This document shows, piece after piece, positions 1-8,579 of a DNA stretch of 64,000 bases (position 1 is its first letter; every line of letters begins with the position of its first letter). The DNA lies in assembly GCA_002724925.1 (NCBI GenBank), contig PBQA01000033.1:215608-279607 (forward strand). The letters are read 5' to 3'. Origin of the DNA: Oceanospirillaceae bacterium. GTDB taxonomy: Bacteria > Pseudomonadota > Gammaproteobacteria > Pseudomonadales > Oceanobacteraceae. The translations under genes and the position numbers were made by a program. The notes beneath the pieces are model-generated. The model had not been told where the DNA came from and made no database searches. It saw only the letters and a program-made list of their open reading frames with translations.

Positions 1-696
1 ACAGTGCATCAGGTCGCACGTAACGCCTCAGATGCAGCTGATGCAGTGACCTCGGTCGGAAAAGACATTAAGGAAGGCAAGAAAATTGCGGACGAAGCGC
101 GGGATGCAATTCAGGGCTTAAGCAACGACATTACCAATACGTCCGCTGCAGCCCAGCAACTCCAAAAGGACAGCGAAAGCATCGCGGAAATTCTCGGTGT
201 GATTAATGGCATCGCTGAGCAGACAAACCTCCTCGCCCTGAATGCGGCGATTGAGGCAGCGCGGGCGGGAGAACAGGGCCGTGGTTTCGCGGTGGTTGCT
301 GACGAAGTGCGTACCCTTGCCAGCCGGACTCAGGAATCCACAGAGTCTATACGCAGTACGCTGGAGCAGTTCCGGGCAGGCACGACCCAGGTGGTAGAAA
401 CAGTCGAGCGCTCTCAGGCGCAGTCGACATTCGGCATCGAGAAAACCACTGAATCAGCCGCTATTCTGGACCGTATTTCGGAGGTCATGCTCAGTATTAA
501 TGATGTTAATACTCAGGTCGCGACCGCCGCCGAACAGCAAAGCCAGGTCGCAGCAGAGATCAGCCAGAATATCCACAAGATAAATGGGCTGACTCAACAA
601 TGTAGCGAAGAAGCATCAAAAGCTGAGCATGAAGGCAATGTACTGAGTGGGCTGTCAAAAGAGCTGGCTCAGAAATTAAGCCGTTTTACGCTCTAG
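1..696 (+). CDS. methyl-accepting chemotaxis protein, C-terminal part (5' end outside window)
   Basis: This is the cytoplasmic signalling domain of a chemoreceptor that would control CheA/CheW. The reading frame is open to the left edge, so the true start, sensor domain and membrane segments lie outside. The MCP hairpin-tip signature ([19 protein letters not shown] followed by [15 protein letters not shown]) sits around window bases 215-315 and is flanked by heptad-rich coiled coil. The protein ends KLSRFTL with no CheR-docking pentapeptide. The ligand cannot be inferred. It is convergent with the cytochrome b561 gene. Confidence 0.92.
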   Translation, partial: TVHQVARNASDAADAVTSVGKDIKEGKKIADEARDAIQGLSNDITNTSAAAQQLQKDSESIAEILGVINGIAEQTNLLALNAAIEAARAGEQGRGFAVVADEVRTLASRTQESTESIRSTLEQFRAGTTQVVETVERSQAQSTFGIEKTTESAAILDRISEVMLSINDVNTQVATAAEQQSQVAAEISQNIHKINGLTQQCSEEASKAEHEGNVLSGLSKELAQKLSRFTL

Positions 697-712
697 AAGG
701 GGTAGTCATAAC

Positions 713-756
713 GCCTGCCAATATCAGAAGAATGAGCTTCGCTGATACTGGCAGGC
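713..756. terminator. inverted repeat between convergent genes
   Basis: Arms GCCTGCCA (713-720) and TGGCAGGC (749-756), with inner arms TATCAG/CTGATA, form a long interrupted stem between the end of the chemoreceptor and the end of cytochrome b561. There is no clear T tract on either strand, so it is a plausible bidirectional transcription end or RNA stabiliser rather than a canonical intrinsic terminator. Confidence 0.5.
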
Positions 757-770
757 TGGGTAAACAAAGA

Positions 771-1301
771 TCAGTCGCGAATCATACGACGCAGCGTATC
801 GTCACGACGGATAAAATGGTGATAAAGAGCGCCAAGTACGTGCAGCGCAATTAATGCCATCAGAACTTTAGAAACAATGCCGTGCATCAATCCGGCAATC
901 TGGTTGACCTGTTCATTTTCACCGATCAGCATAGGAATCTCCCACCCGAACATTGCTACGGGATAACCAGCAGACTGACTCATTACAATCCCACTCACAG
1001 GCATCAGAAGCATTGAAAGGTACAACAGACCTTTTACTGCACTGGCAGCTATCAACGTACTTTTAGGCACGCCATCAACCGGCCTGACCGGGTTGATGAT
1101 ACGTAGCGGAATGCGCAGAAAGAAAAGCAGGAGAGCCAATACTCCTACTGATTTGTGCAGCGACATCAGCTCAAATTTGTCGGGTCCATTTTCCATATTC
1201 TCCAGCAGCGTTCCCACGACGAGAAGCCCTATAATGATAATAGCCATCAACCAGTGGATCATTTTGGTTGCCGGGCTATAGTACTTTCCACCTTTCCGCA
1301 T
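771..1301 (-). CDS. cytochrome b561 family protein
   Basis: A 176-residue inner-membrane di-heme b-type cytochrome, the usual length of the family, which moves electrons from the quinone pool. Four hydrophobic segments are visible. The conserved heme-ligand type histidines are in MIHWLMA (about residue 16), SLHKSVG (about 49), LMHGIVSK (about 139) and ALHVLGALYHHF (about 153). The start has an AGGAA element about 11 bases upstream, rather far. It is transcribed away from the NAD-kinase-like operon with a gap of about 120 bases. Specific partner unknown. Confidence 0.87.
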   Translation of the reverse strand: MRKGGKYYSPATKMIHWLMAIIIIGLLVVGTLLENMENGPDKFELMSLHKSVGVLALLLFFLRIPLRIINPVRPVDGVPKSTLIAASAVKGLLYLSMLLMPVSGIVMSQSAGYPVAMFGWEIPMLIGENEQVNQIAGLMHGIVSKVLMALIALHVLGALYHHFIRRDDTLRRMIRD

Positions 1302-1424
1302 TGTTATTTCATTTCCTGTTTCTGGTTTTGGCCAGCGACTGGCCCTCTCTCATCGGGTGCTATATTGTCACCCCGGCGAAGACCTGACAATGTCATCACG
1401 CTTTCTTTCTGCGATCAGGCTGTA

Positions 1425-2540
1425 TCAGGCCAACGGATAGACGACTTCATCGTGGTAGCCAGTGATAACGGACTGAGTACCAGACCAGCGCCGGTCAAGC
1501 TCTGCGTCACCGCTATCCATCACCAGAGGTCGCCCTTCCAGCCCTACCAGCTTTGTTTTTGTGGTAACAACACGCAGATTCTCTTTCCCCAGAGCCGTAA
1601 GAATACGCGGGCTGAATTGCTGATTTCCGCGCCCGAAAATATGCCCCTGCCCTCCCATAACACTGATGACAGCATAAGCTTCTTTGTATTCTTGCAATAG
1701 CGACCAGATATCTGACTCGGTCAGATCGCTAGCGATGACCTGCTCATCAACAACGGCATCAACGCCCAGCAGGGTGGATTCGAGATGCAGCTCATCAAGA
1801 ACCGCTTGGGTGGTTTTTCCAGAGCCAACCAGATAAAGAACACCAGGCTCCATTTCTTCAATGATATGGGCGGCTATGTCAGCGAGTACCAGTTCTTCAG
1901 ATTCTGTACCGCCCTGCTTCACCGATTGAACAAAGTGACCGCTCTGAACCACACGCATTTCACCATACTGCCGGGCACGTACCTGATTCTGTCGAAACGC
2001 GTCTTCATCAAGATCACGCACTTCGGCATCACGGATGTCGACAAGCTGACCCTGAACCAGACGCAGGAGTACCTCACCACTCGCAGTTGGCGAAATACCA
2101 TACACCCCAGAGTGAATCTTAACGCCGGCAGGAATGCCAAGAACGGGAATACGATCAGCAATGACGCTGCAGATATCGCGAGCAGTACCATCTCCACCTG
2201 CAAACACCAGAACGTCCGGGCGCTGCTGGGCGATCAGCCCGGCAGCAGCCATGGTATCTTCGGCAGTACTTGGCTGCTGCGGTTGAAAATCAATAACGTC
2301 ATACTCAAAACCCAGCTCATCCAGCACATTCTGTCCCATATCGCCGGAGCAGGAAAGAAACCGGAGCTGCTGAGAAACAGGAAGCAGTATTTCAAGCGCC
2401 ACCTTTGCCCGTTCTGCCGCGCGCCTGGTTGCTCCGCGACGGAAGGCCTCTTCAACAATACTCTGCCCGTCGCTGCCTTTTAGCCCCACCGCGCCACCGA
2501 TACCAGCAAACGGATTGATCAGTAATCCCAGTGTCAGCAT
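1425..2540 (-). CDS. ATP-NAD kinase family protein
   Basis: A 371-residue protein of the extended NAD-kinase/diacylglycerol-kinase fold group (COG3199-like). It starts LGLLINPFAGIGG, with a glycine-rich loop, and carries the hallmark GGDGTARD near residues 114-121 plus a following GIPAGVK. Known NAD kinases (PpnK) are about 290 residues and phosphorylate NAD to NADP; this longer group is less well characterised, so the exact substrate is uncertain. It lies 1 base after pldA on the same strand, so the two are very likely one transcription unit. Confidence 0.83.
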   Translation of the reverse strand: MLTLGLLINPFAGIGGAVGLKGSDGQSIVEEAFRRGATRRAAERAKVALEILLPVSQQLRFLSCSGDMGQNVLDELGFEYDVIDFQPQQPSTAEDTMAAAGLIAQQRPDVLVFAGGDGTARDICSVIADRIPVLGIPAGVKIHSGVYGISPTASGEVLLRLVQGQLVDIRDAEVRDLDEDAFRQNQVRARQYGEMRVVQSGHFVQSVKQGGTESEELVLADIAAHIIEEMEPGVLYLVGSGKTTQAVLDELHLESTLLGVDAVVDEQVIASDLTESDIWSLLQEYKEAYAVISVMGGQGHIFGRGNQQFSPRILTALGKENLRVVTTKTKLVGLEGRPLVMDSGDAELDRRWSGTQSVITGYHDEVVYPLA

Positions 2541-2541
2541 G

Positions 2542-3564
2542 TCAGAACCAGTCGGTTAACTTAATTCCGATACCGAACCGTTCCTGATACCGGTCGTAGT
2601 CGATAAGGCTTTCACCATAACCGTTAAAATATTGTGCATAGCCTTTGATTTTCTTCGTCAGCGGGAAGCTGTAGCCCAACTCAACAGCCCCCCGATTTTC
2701 AGAAAAATCCATATTATTGCGAACCATAATGGAGAACTGATGCTTTTCCATTAATTTTACGTAACGCAACTCACCATAACCGAGATAATCATCTATATCG
2801 GGATTATCGTTATCTTTAGGATCCTGGGGATCAGCTTCTTTGCCTTCAGGAATGCGCCACCACACCTTCGGACTGAGTACACCACTGCCTAAGATAAATG
2901 CCGTCTCGGCGATGATCCTATTCCAACTACGTGATAGCGTACTGGTCTGACCGTTCGACTGGTGATTCAAAGAAAGACGAACATAATCCACGATTTTATC
3001 TTTCAGCATCCAGCTCACCATCAGTTCAGGCTCATGATTACTCTCGCGAAAAGGTCGGGAAATATCACTGTTGTACACCTGCCAGAATGAGCGGTTGGTA
3101 TAACCCAACTCGATACGGCTGAAGTTGCCCAGTACATCCTCAGCGATAATGTATTTAAGGCTCAGCTGTACGATAGCCTCAAGATGATCATAACCGTCCT
3201 CGAGAGGCACATTCTCATCGGCGTATTGGTTTAGTGCCCTCTCAAGCTCATCATTACTGGGTCTGGCCTGCCACGTTAAAGGGAGGAAATAGTTGGGCCT
3301 GTGCGGTAGCAGTACATAGGGGTTCTCTGAGGCAAGCATTTCAGTACGTACTTTATCGATTAACGTCGGTAGGTTTTTCGCTTCATCGGGGAATTCATCT
3401 TCCGAAACGACCTGAACTTCCATGGTCTCTGTTTTAATACCGGCTGGAATATCCTCACGAACGATAGGCTCCCTATCTAGCTCGGGGGCTGGCGTTTCAG
3501 CAGAGTGTACAGGGAACGCACAAGCAGCAATGCACGCCACGAGAGCGCTTCTGAAAATGATCAT
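2542..3564 (-). CDS. pldA: outer membrane phospholipase A (OMPLA)
   Basis: Calcium-dependent outer-membrane phospholipase A1/A2 that removes phospholipids from the outer leaflet. The active-site region reads LSLNHQSNGQTSTLSRSWNR: the HxS pair and downstream Asn-Arg match the E. coli H142/S144/N156 arrangement. The protein ends GIKLTDWF with a terminal aromatic typical of barrel proteins. I chose the ATG at 3564, not the in-frame codon at 3612, because it begins a clean signal peptide (MIIFRSALVACIAACAFPVHSA) and has GAAGG about 9 bases upstream. Length 340. First gene of a unit with the NAD-kinase-like gene. Confidence 0.92.
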   Translation of the reverse strand: MIIFRSALVACIAACAFPVHSAETPAPELDREPIVREDIPAGIKTETMEVQVVSEDEFPDEAKNLPTLIDKVRTEMLASENPYVLLPHRPNYFLPLTWQARPSNDELERALNQYADENVPLEDGYDHLEAIVQLSLKYIIAEDVLGNFSRIELGYTNRSFWQVYNSDISRPFRESNHEPELMVSWMLKDKIVDYVRLSLNHQSNGQTSTLSRSWNRIIAETAFILGSGVLSPKVWWRIPEGKEADPQDPKDNDNPDIDDYLGYGELRYVKLMEKHQFSIMVRNNMDFSENRGAVELGYSFPLTKKIKGYAQYFNGYGESLIDYDRYQERFGIGIKLTDWF

Positions 3565-3633
3565 AGTCGGAGCCTTCAGGTCGGGTAATCTTTCAACAGC
3601 AAAGATTACCATGAATCGCCTGAATGCGCCTGA

Positions 3634-4080
3634 TCAGGCCACGTGAGCAGCCTCAAGGAATGGCGTTCGTACAGCCTGAAATTCATTTTTACAGTGAGGA
3701 CAGGTACGCGTGTCACGCGACAATATTTTGTTATGAAGGTGGAATAGCTGGCTGTCTTTCTCCCAGCAATAAGAACAGTATGGCTGGCCAAACGGGCGTC
3801 CATCCAGTGTTTTGTAATAACCATCCCCCCGTCGCTTGAGGTTGCCTCGATAGACGATCGCCTCGTGCATACGGATTAACTCTGCGTCTTTTTCTTCAAT
3901 CACATCCTGAAGCAGGGACAGCTCCATTTTTGCCTCAGACACTGAAGCCGTCAGGTCGGCGAGTAATCGTTTAAGATCACTTTTTTCAAGCAGGTAACCC
4001 GATTGACGGATCGCTCTGGCTACATCTTTCGCCCCTTCGAGGGTGTCCATCACAGCTTCAACAGTACCGTGCACTGGCAT
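3634..4080 (-). CDS. hypothetical protein with two CxxC pairs
   Basis: A 148-residue protein whose family I do not recognise. The N-terminal half is helical and charged, with a probable coiled coil (SEAKMELSLLQDVIEEKD). The C-terminal half has a treble-clef-like arrangement, CSYC about 25 residues before CPHC, with a nearby histidine, suggesting a structural zinc. The ATG at 4080 was chosen over a GTG at 4104 because GGGAG lies 7 bases upstream. It stands alone between fpr and pldA, all on the minus strand. Confidence 0.7.
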   Translation of the reverse strand: MPVHGTVEAVMDTLEGAKDVARAIRQSGYLLEKSDLKRLLADLTASVSEAKMELSLLQDVIEEKDAELIRMHEAIVYRGNLKRRGDGYYKTLDGRPFGQPYCSYCWEKDSQLFHLHNKILSRDTRTCPHCKNEFQAVRTPFLEAAHVA

Positions 4081-4220
4081 AGTCAATCTCCCGACAGATT
4101 TCACTAAAAAAGCGCCGCTTTTCCGACACTTCTTACAATATGAAAACTATGCAGCAGATTTAGTGCCAGTTCAGGCAGTCTCCTGTCATGGACTGTCCCG
4201 AGCAAGAGGCTTCTGGCCGC

Positions 4221-4994
4221 TTATTTTTCAACGAAGGCACGCTCAATCACGTAGTGGCCTGCCTGTCCGCCACGAGCTTCTTTAAAGCCCAGATCATCCA
4301 GCATGCCAGTCAGCTCATCGAGCATGGCTGGGCTACCGCAAAGCATGAAACGATCGTTTTCGGGATCAAGATCCTGCAGACCAATGTCTGATGTCAGCTT
4401 ACCGCTGCGCAACAGATCCGTTAAACGCCCGGTGTTACGGTACTCTTCACGGGTAACCGTCGGGTAGTAGATCAACTTTTCACGAACGATATCACCGAAG
4501 TATTCGTTGTTTGGCAGCTCGTTCTCGATCCGATCCTGATACGCAAGCTCGGACACATAGCGCACACCGTGAGTAAGAATGACCTTGTCGTACTGCTCGT
4601 ACACATCCAGATCTTTGATGATGCTCATGAACGGCGCCAGTCCGGTGCCAGTGCTCAACAGATACAGATTCTTGCCTGGCAACAGGCTGTCAGTAATGAG
4701 CGTCCCCACTGGTTTGGTACCGACCAGAATCTCGTCACCGACCGCCAGCTTCTGCAGATGTTTGGTCAAGGGGCCGTCCTGCACCTTGATCGAAAAGAAT
4801 TCCATCTCCTCTTCGTAGTTGGCGCTGGCAATGCTGTAGGCACGCAGCAACGGCTTATCCTCTACTTCCAGCCCGATCATGGTGAAATGGCCGTTCTTGA
4901 AACGCAGGCCCTGATTGCGGGTCGTAGTGAAGCTGAACAGTGTGTCGTTCCAGTGATGGACGCTGGTGACTGTTTCACGAATCAGGTTGCTCAT
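4221..4994 (-). CDS. fpr: ferredoxin--NADP(+) reductase
   Basis: FAD-dependent enzyme that exchanges electrons between NADPH and ferredoxin/flavodoxin. The 257-residue length matches bacterial subclass Fpr. The FAD motif RAYSIAS is near residue 51, the NADP-binding STGTGLAPF near 114, and the C-terminal LCGSPAML region near 218. The family's usual C-terminal end is present (YVIERAFVEK). GGAG lies 8 bases before the ATG. It diverges from a LysR gene across 147 bases, the arrangement of fpr and finR in Pseudomonas, which suggests redox or superoxide-linked control by that regulator. Confidence 0.94.
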   Translation of the reverse strand: MSNLIRETVTSVHHWNDTLFSFTTTRNQGLRFKNGHFTMIGLEVEDKPLLRAYSIASANYEEEMEFFSIKVQDGPLTKHLQKLAVGDEILVGTKPVGTLITDSLLPGKNLYLLSTGTGLAPFMSIIKDLDVYEQYDKVILTHGVRYVSELAYQDRIENELPNNEYFGDIVREKLIYYPTVTREEYRNTGRLTDLLRSGKLTSDIGLQDLDPENDRFMLCGSPAMLDELTGMLDDLGFKEARGGQAGHYVIERAFVEK

Positions 4995-5070
4995 AATGGC
5001 GACTCCGTTGTTTTAAGATCGTATAGAGCGATTTGCTCAAAGAATGATCACAGGTTACGCCTATTATTAA

Positions 5071-5109
5071 ATTCGATAAAACAACTTATTTTGATATAAT
5101 CAATCGAAT
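5071..5109. promoter_or_regulatory. candidate FinR operator in the fpr/finR intergenic region
   Basis: An inverted repeat ATTCGAT (5071-5077) and ATCGAAT (5103-5109) lies in the AT-rich 147-base gap between the divergent fpr and LysR genes. LysR-type regulators commonly bind dyad sites between themselves and a divergent target. Seen: the dyad and its position. Inferred: binding by the adjacent regulator. Confidence 0.4.
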
Positions 5110-5141
5110 ATACCGATCATAGTATTCCGGGGCTGAAACCA

Positions 5142-6026
5142 ATGAGATACACACTGCGCCAACTGGAGGTTTTCCTCGCGATAGCCCAGGCCGGCAACCT
5201 GACCCGTGCAGCAACTGAATTGAGCATGTCTCAGAGTGCGGCGAGTAGTGCACTGAAAGACCTCGAAACCCAATTCGACGTGCTGTTGTTCGACCGGGTC
5301 GGCAAAAGACTGCAGCTGAGTGACCGGGGAAAACAGTTGCGACCTGCAGCAGAACGGCTCATGGGCATGGCCGACGATCTGGAGCAAAGCCTGCTCAACA
5401 ATGCCGACGCTGGCCCACTGAATATCGGTGCGACACTATCTATCGGTAATTACCTGGCGGTACAAATGGTCGCAGAGTATATGAGTCTCCACCCTGATGC
5501 CCCGATTACACTTGACGTTGAAAACACCGAGCATATCGCCGAGCGGGTTCTGAATTTTGAGTTGGACGTGGGCATGATTGAAGGCGAATTCCAGCACCCT
5601 CATCTGGATATCAAGCCTTGGCGCAGTGATGAGCTGACCGTGTTCTGCAGCCCAGAACATGAGTTAGCTCATAGCATGCAAGTCACCGATAGACAGCTGA
5701 TGGCAGCTTCATGGATTCTGCGTGAAAACGGCTCAGGCACGCGACAGGCATTTAACAGAGCAATGCGTGGTCTGCTTCCAGAGATGAATATCGCATTGGA
5801 GTTGCAGCACACTGAGGCAATCAAACGTGCTGTACAGGAAAATCTGGGCGTTGGTTGCCTGTCACTTATGACACTTGAAGATGAACTTCAAAGCGGACGC
5901 CTGGTGCGCATTAATACACCTGAGCGAGACCTTCACCGCCGCTTGTATCTGATATTGCACAAACAGAAATACCAGAGTGCAGGTATACAGGCGTGGATGG
6001 ATATATGCGACAGGTGGTCGTCATAA
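5142..6026 (+). CDS. finR: LysR-family regulator, FinR-like
   Basis: A 294-residue LysR-type regulator: winged helix-turn-helix at residues about 3-62 (LEVFLAIAQAGNLTRAATEL, then MSQSAASSALKDLE), then a periplasmic-binding-like effector domain. In Pseudomonas the LysR gene divergent to fpr is FinR, an activator of fpr under superoxide stress; the same context here is the reason for the name. No strong ribosome-binding site is visible, only a GGGG about 11 bases upstream. The effector cannot be read from sequence. Confidence 0.85.
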   Translation: MRYTLRQLEVFLAIAQAGNLTRAATELSMSQSAASSALKDLETQFDVLLFDRVGKRLQLSDRGKQLRPAAERLMGMADDLEQSLLNNADAGPLNIGATLSIGNYLAVQMVAEYMSLHPDAPITLDVENTEHIAERVLNFELDVGMIEGEFQHPHLDIKPWRSDELTVFCSPEHELAHSMQVTDRQLMAASWILRENGSGTRQAFNRAMRGLLPEMNIALELQHTEAIKRAVQENLGVGCLSLMTLEDELQSGRLVRINTPERDLHRRLYLILHKQKYQSAGIQAWMDICDRWSS

Positions 6027-6088
6027 GACAGTCTGCAGCAAGCCGATTTATGGTAGTCTCAACTGACTTACGCCAGTTGTAGAAACCG

Positions 6089-6691
6089 ATGCTGTTTTAT
6101 CTTGTCGATGATCATCAAATGTTTGCTGAGGCCCTGAAAAATATCATTGAGGGCTTCGGGTACAACTGTACAGTCAGCGTATTCTCCGATGCTCGCTTTG
6201 CTCTCGAAAAGCTTAAGTCGGAAAAACCTGACCTGATCATCCTCGATCTTGAGATGGAAGGCATAGGCGGTACAGACATGCTGAAAATCCTCTCTCAGCA
6301 TGGTCTCGATATACCTGTTCTGGTTTGTTCAGGTAATCTCACTCCGTTGAATATGGCCGAAATCAAGGAAGCAGGCGCCCGTGGCTTCTTACGAAAGTCA
6401 GAAAGTATTGCACAAGTAAAAGAAGCCATCATCGCTGTCGTCGAAGGCGGTTACTATCCCGCTGAGTTTCAGGATATACCGAACGGAAAATCAACAAACG
6501 AACATCCGTTGTCTCCCCGACAACAGGCCATACTCACACTGATGAAATCCGGGATGAGCAACGGCGAAATTGCCGATATGTTGTTTCTGAGCCCAAATAC
6601 CATCAAGACTCACGTCCGGCTTATGTATGACACACTTAATGTCAGTAGCCGCATCGAGTGCCTGAATAAAGCCCGGTCACTCGGACTCTGA
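6089..6691 (+). CDS. NarL/FixJ-type response regulator
   Basis: A 200-residue two-domain regulator. The receiver domain (1 to about 120) has the acidic pair in YLVDDHQMF, the phospho-acceptor in LIILDLEMEG, and the conserved Lys in FLRKSES. The LuxR-type helix-turn-helix (about 140-200) has LSPRQQAILTLMKSGMSNGE and SPNTIKTHV. It converges with a hybrid histidine kinase 41 bases away, a likely partner. The nearby lipoprotein genes share palindromic promoter sites, so it is a candidate to bind them; that is inference. Confidence 0.9.
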   Translation: MLFYLVDDHQMFAEALKNIIEGFGYNCTVSVFSDARFALEKLKSEKPDLIILDLEMEGIGGTDMLKILSQHGLDIPVLVCSGNLTPLNMAEIKEAGARGFLRKSESIAQVKEAIIAVVEGGYYPAEFQDIPNGKSTNEHPLSPRQQAILTLMKSGMSNGEIADMLFLSPNTIKTHVRLMYDTLNVSSRIECLNKARSLGL

Positions 6692-6731
6692 CGGCTGACC
6701 GCTTTAAATATCTTTTATACATTCTGGCTGG

Positions 6732-8495
6732 TTACGGAAGATCCAGCTGCGTAATGGCCAAAGTAATTTCAGCGTTGCTGACAGGTTTAAACAAAACAGG
6801 ATACCCACTCGCTTTCAATGCCTGAATTCTTTCCGGTGACGTATTCCCAGTCATGATGATGGCTGGTACAGGTCTGCCGAGATGCGAATTAACCTCTTCA
6901 ATCATATCGCCGGAAGCAAGATTTCCCGGCAAACGATCATCCGACAAGATCAGCTGTGGGATAAAACGCCCAGATGTCAGAACGTCTCTTAACTGCTGCA
7001 TATTATGCGCAACTTCAACATCATGACCAGCCGCTACCAGAATCATAGAAAGTGAATCTGTGATCTGAGGTTCATCATCAATAACCAGAATACGAAGAGA
7101 AACTTGCGTCTTGGGTGCATGCTCATCAGAAGCATCCATGCTGTCCTCGAAAGCCCGTGGTAAATAGAAACGAAAAGATGTTCCGACGCCAACTTCAGAC
7201 TCGAACTCAAAAGGAATCGCATGCAATTCGCATAGGCGCTTTACAATTGGCAACCCGAGTCCCATGCCGGCAGTGCCCGTAACGACTTCGGGGCCTGAGT
7301 CCAACTGCACGAACTCTTCGAAAACAATGGCTTGCTTTGATTTAGGAATTCCTTGGCCTGTATCTTTTACGCTAAGACAAACACTTCCCCCGGAAGAGTG
7401 TGCCGATAAAGTGACCTCACCCTGCTCGGTATAACGTACCGCATTGCCAATCACATTATCGAGTATTTCAATCAGGATGCTTCTATCTGCCGAGACGAGA
7501 CATGGTTCTCCCTCAACACGCAAATGAATGCCTTTTTCCAGCGCATGCACAGAATGAACAGCCGATATTTCATTGAGAACTTTCTGCACACGAATCGTCT
7601 GACGATTCACTTCCAGCACTCCTGCATCGAGCTTTGAAATATCCAGGAGCCTGTCTAATAGATGACTCGCCGAAGACAAGCTTCTGGCCAATTTTTCTGA
7701 AGTTTCCTGATTTCGCATATCAGGGTTCGAAAGCATTGCTTCTGCGTACAGGCGAGCAGCCTGCACTGGCTGACGAAGGTCGTGGCTGGCGACAGCAATA
7801 AAGCGTGTTTTCGCAGCTGTTCGCTCATCCGCTAATTCCTGCGCATTACGATGCTCGAGACGGAGAATGATCGACTCCATATGAGTTCGATGAATCACGA
7901 TACTGAACAGCACCAACATCATCCAGGTAAGTGGTGCGATAATCAGGGGCAGTATTTCACCACCAAAATCTACTGACAGAAGGTGCCAGCTGAAGCTGAA
8001 AAAAACAGGCGTAAGAAACGTAATATAAATATCGGGATAACACCCCATAGTGACTGATGGCATGGAGGAAGCAACCACCACCAGCAACAACAATGAAAGT
8101 ATCTGGATCTGACTGGCATCAGGGAAGAACAAAAACGGTGTCAGCGCCCAGAATATTCCCCATATCACAGAAAGGTATAGATTGACCCAGTGCCAGGTCC
8201 GAACATAACTTAAAGAGCGGTTTTCATGATCCGAGCGGTAATGCCAACGAATCAGGAGCCAGGAATTAATGGCGACAAAAAGGATACCTGAAAACCAGAC
8301 CAGCAGTGCGTTCGCTGTCGCCGATGAGTAAAACATCAGGCCGACAATACAGGCAACGATAACCGACCCAACCATTCGGGAGCCGACTTCGGCCATAAAG
8401 AGGTTGTGCCTTTCCCACTGCAGGTCTTCCGCCAGAGGGTGTTCCTTAATCGGAGGAAGAAACTCGTTTTTAAGTCTCTTTAGAAGTCCTGCCAA
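6732..8495 (-). CDS. hybrid sensor histidine kinase/receiver protein
   Basis: A 587-residue membrane kinase. About six transmembrane segments occupy residues 40-200 with no large periplasmic domain. A HisKA box follows with ASHDLRQPVQAARLYAEA, then a HATPase domain (N box DNVIGNAVRYTE, G boxes DTGQGIP and GMGLGLP), then a C-terminal receiver with LILSDDRLPGN. The start is a TTG with AGGAG 8 bases upstream. The HDLRQP form is common in kinases ending in a receiver. It probably passes phosphate to the convergent NarL-type regulator; the signal is unknown. Confidence 0.9.
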   Translation of the reverse strand: MAGLLKRLKNEFLPPIKEHPLAEDLQWERHNLFMAEVGSRMVGSVIVACIVGLMFYSSATANALLVWFSGILFVAINSWLLIRWHYRSDHENRSLSYVRTWHWVNLYLSVIWGIFWALTPFLFFPDASQIQILSLLLLVVVASSMPSVTMGCYPDIYITFLTPVFFSFSWHLLSVDFGGEILPLIIAPLTWMMLVLFSIVIHRTHMESIILRLEHRNAQELADERTAAKTRFIAVASHDLRQPVQAARLYAEAMLSNPDMRNQETSEKLARSLSSASHLLDRLLDISKLDAGVLEVNRQTIRVQKVLNEISAVHSVHALEKGIHLRVEGEPCLVSADRSILIEILDNVIGNAVRYTEQGEVTLSAHSSGGSVCLSVKDTGQGIPKSKQAIVFEEFVQLDSGPEVVTGTAGMGLGLPIVKRLCELHAIPFEFESEVGVGTSFRFYLPRAFEDSMDASDEHAPKTQVSLRILVIDDEPQITDSLSMILVAAGHDVEVAHNMQQLRDVLTSGRFIPQLILSDDRLPGNLASGDMIEEVNSHLGRPVPAIIMTGNTSPERIQALKASGYPVLFKPVSNAEITLAITQLDLP

Positions 8496-8531
8496 TGCGA
8501 TTACTCCTTAACATCACTGTACTTCTGGCGC

Positions 8532-8558
8532 CATAAGAGGCCCATAGGGCCTCTTATG
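8532..8558. terminator. perfect 12-bp inverted repeat after lipoprotein A
   Basis: Arms CATAAGAGGCCC and GGGCCTCTTATG match perfectly around a 3-base loop, just past the stop codon of the 8580-9821 gene on the minus strand and ahead of the kinase gene. No T tract follows on the minus strand. It is probably a terminator or mRNA-end stabiliser separating the two genes. Confidence 0.55.
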
Positions 8559-8579
8559 AAAGGATACTATCCAGTCTTA

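Noticed and set aside
1155..2483. Two ORFs antisense to the NAD-kinase-like gene
   Set aside because: Shadows of a recognised gene with GGDGT motif; no ribosome-binding site or family match.
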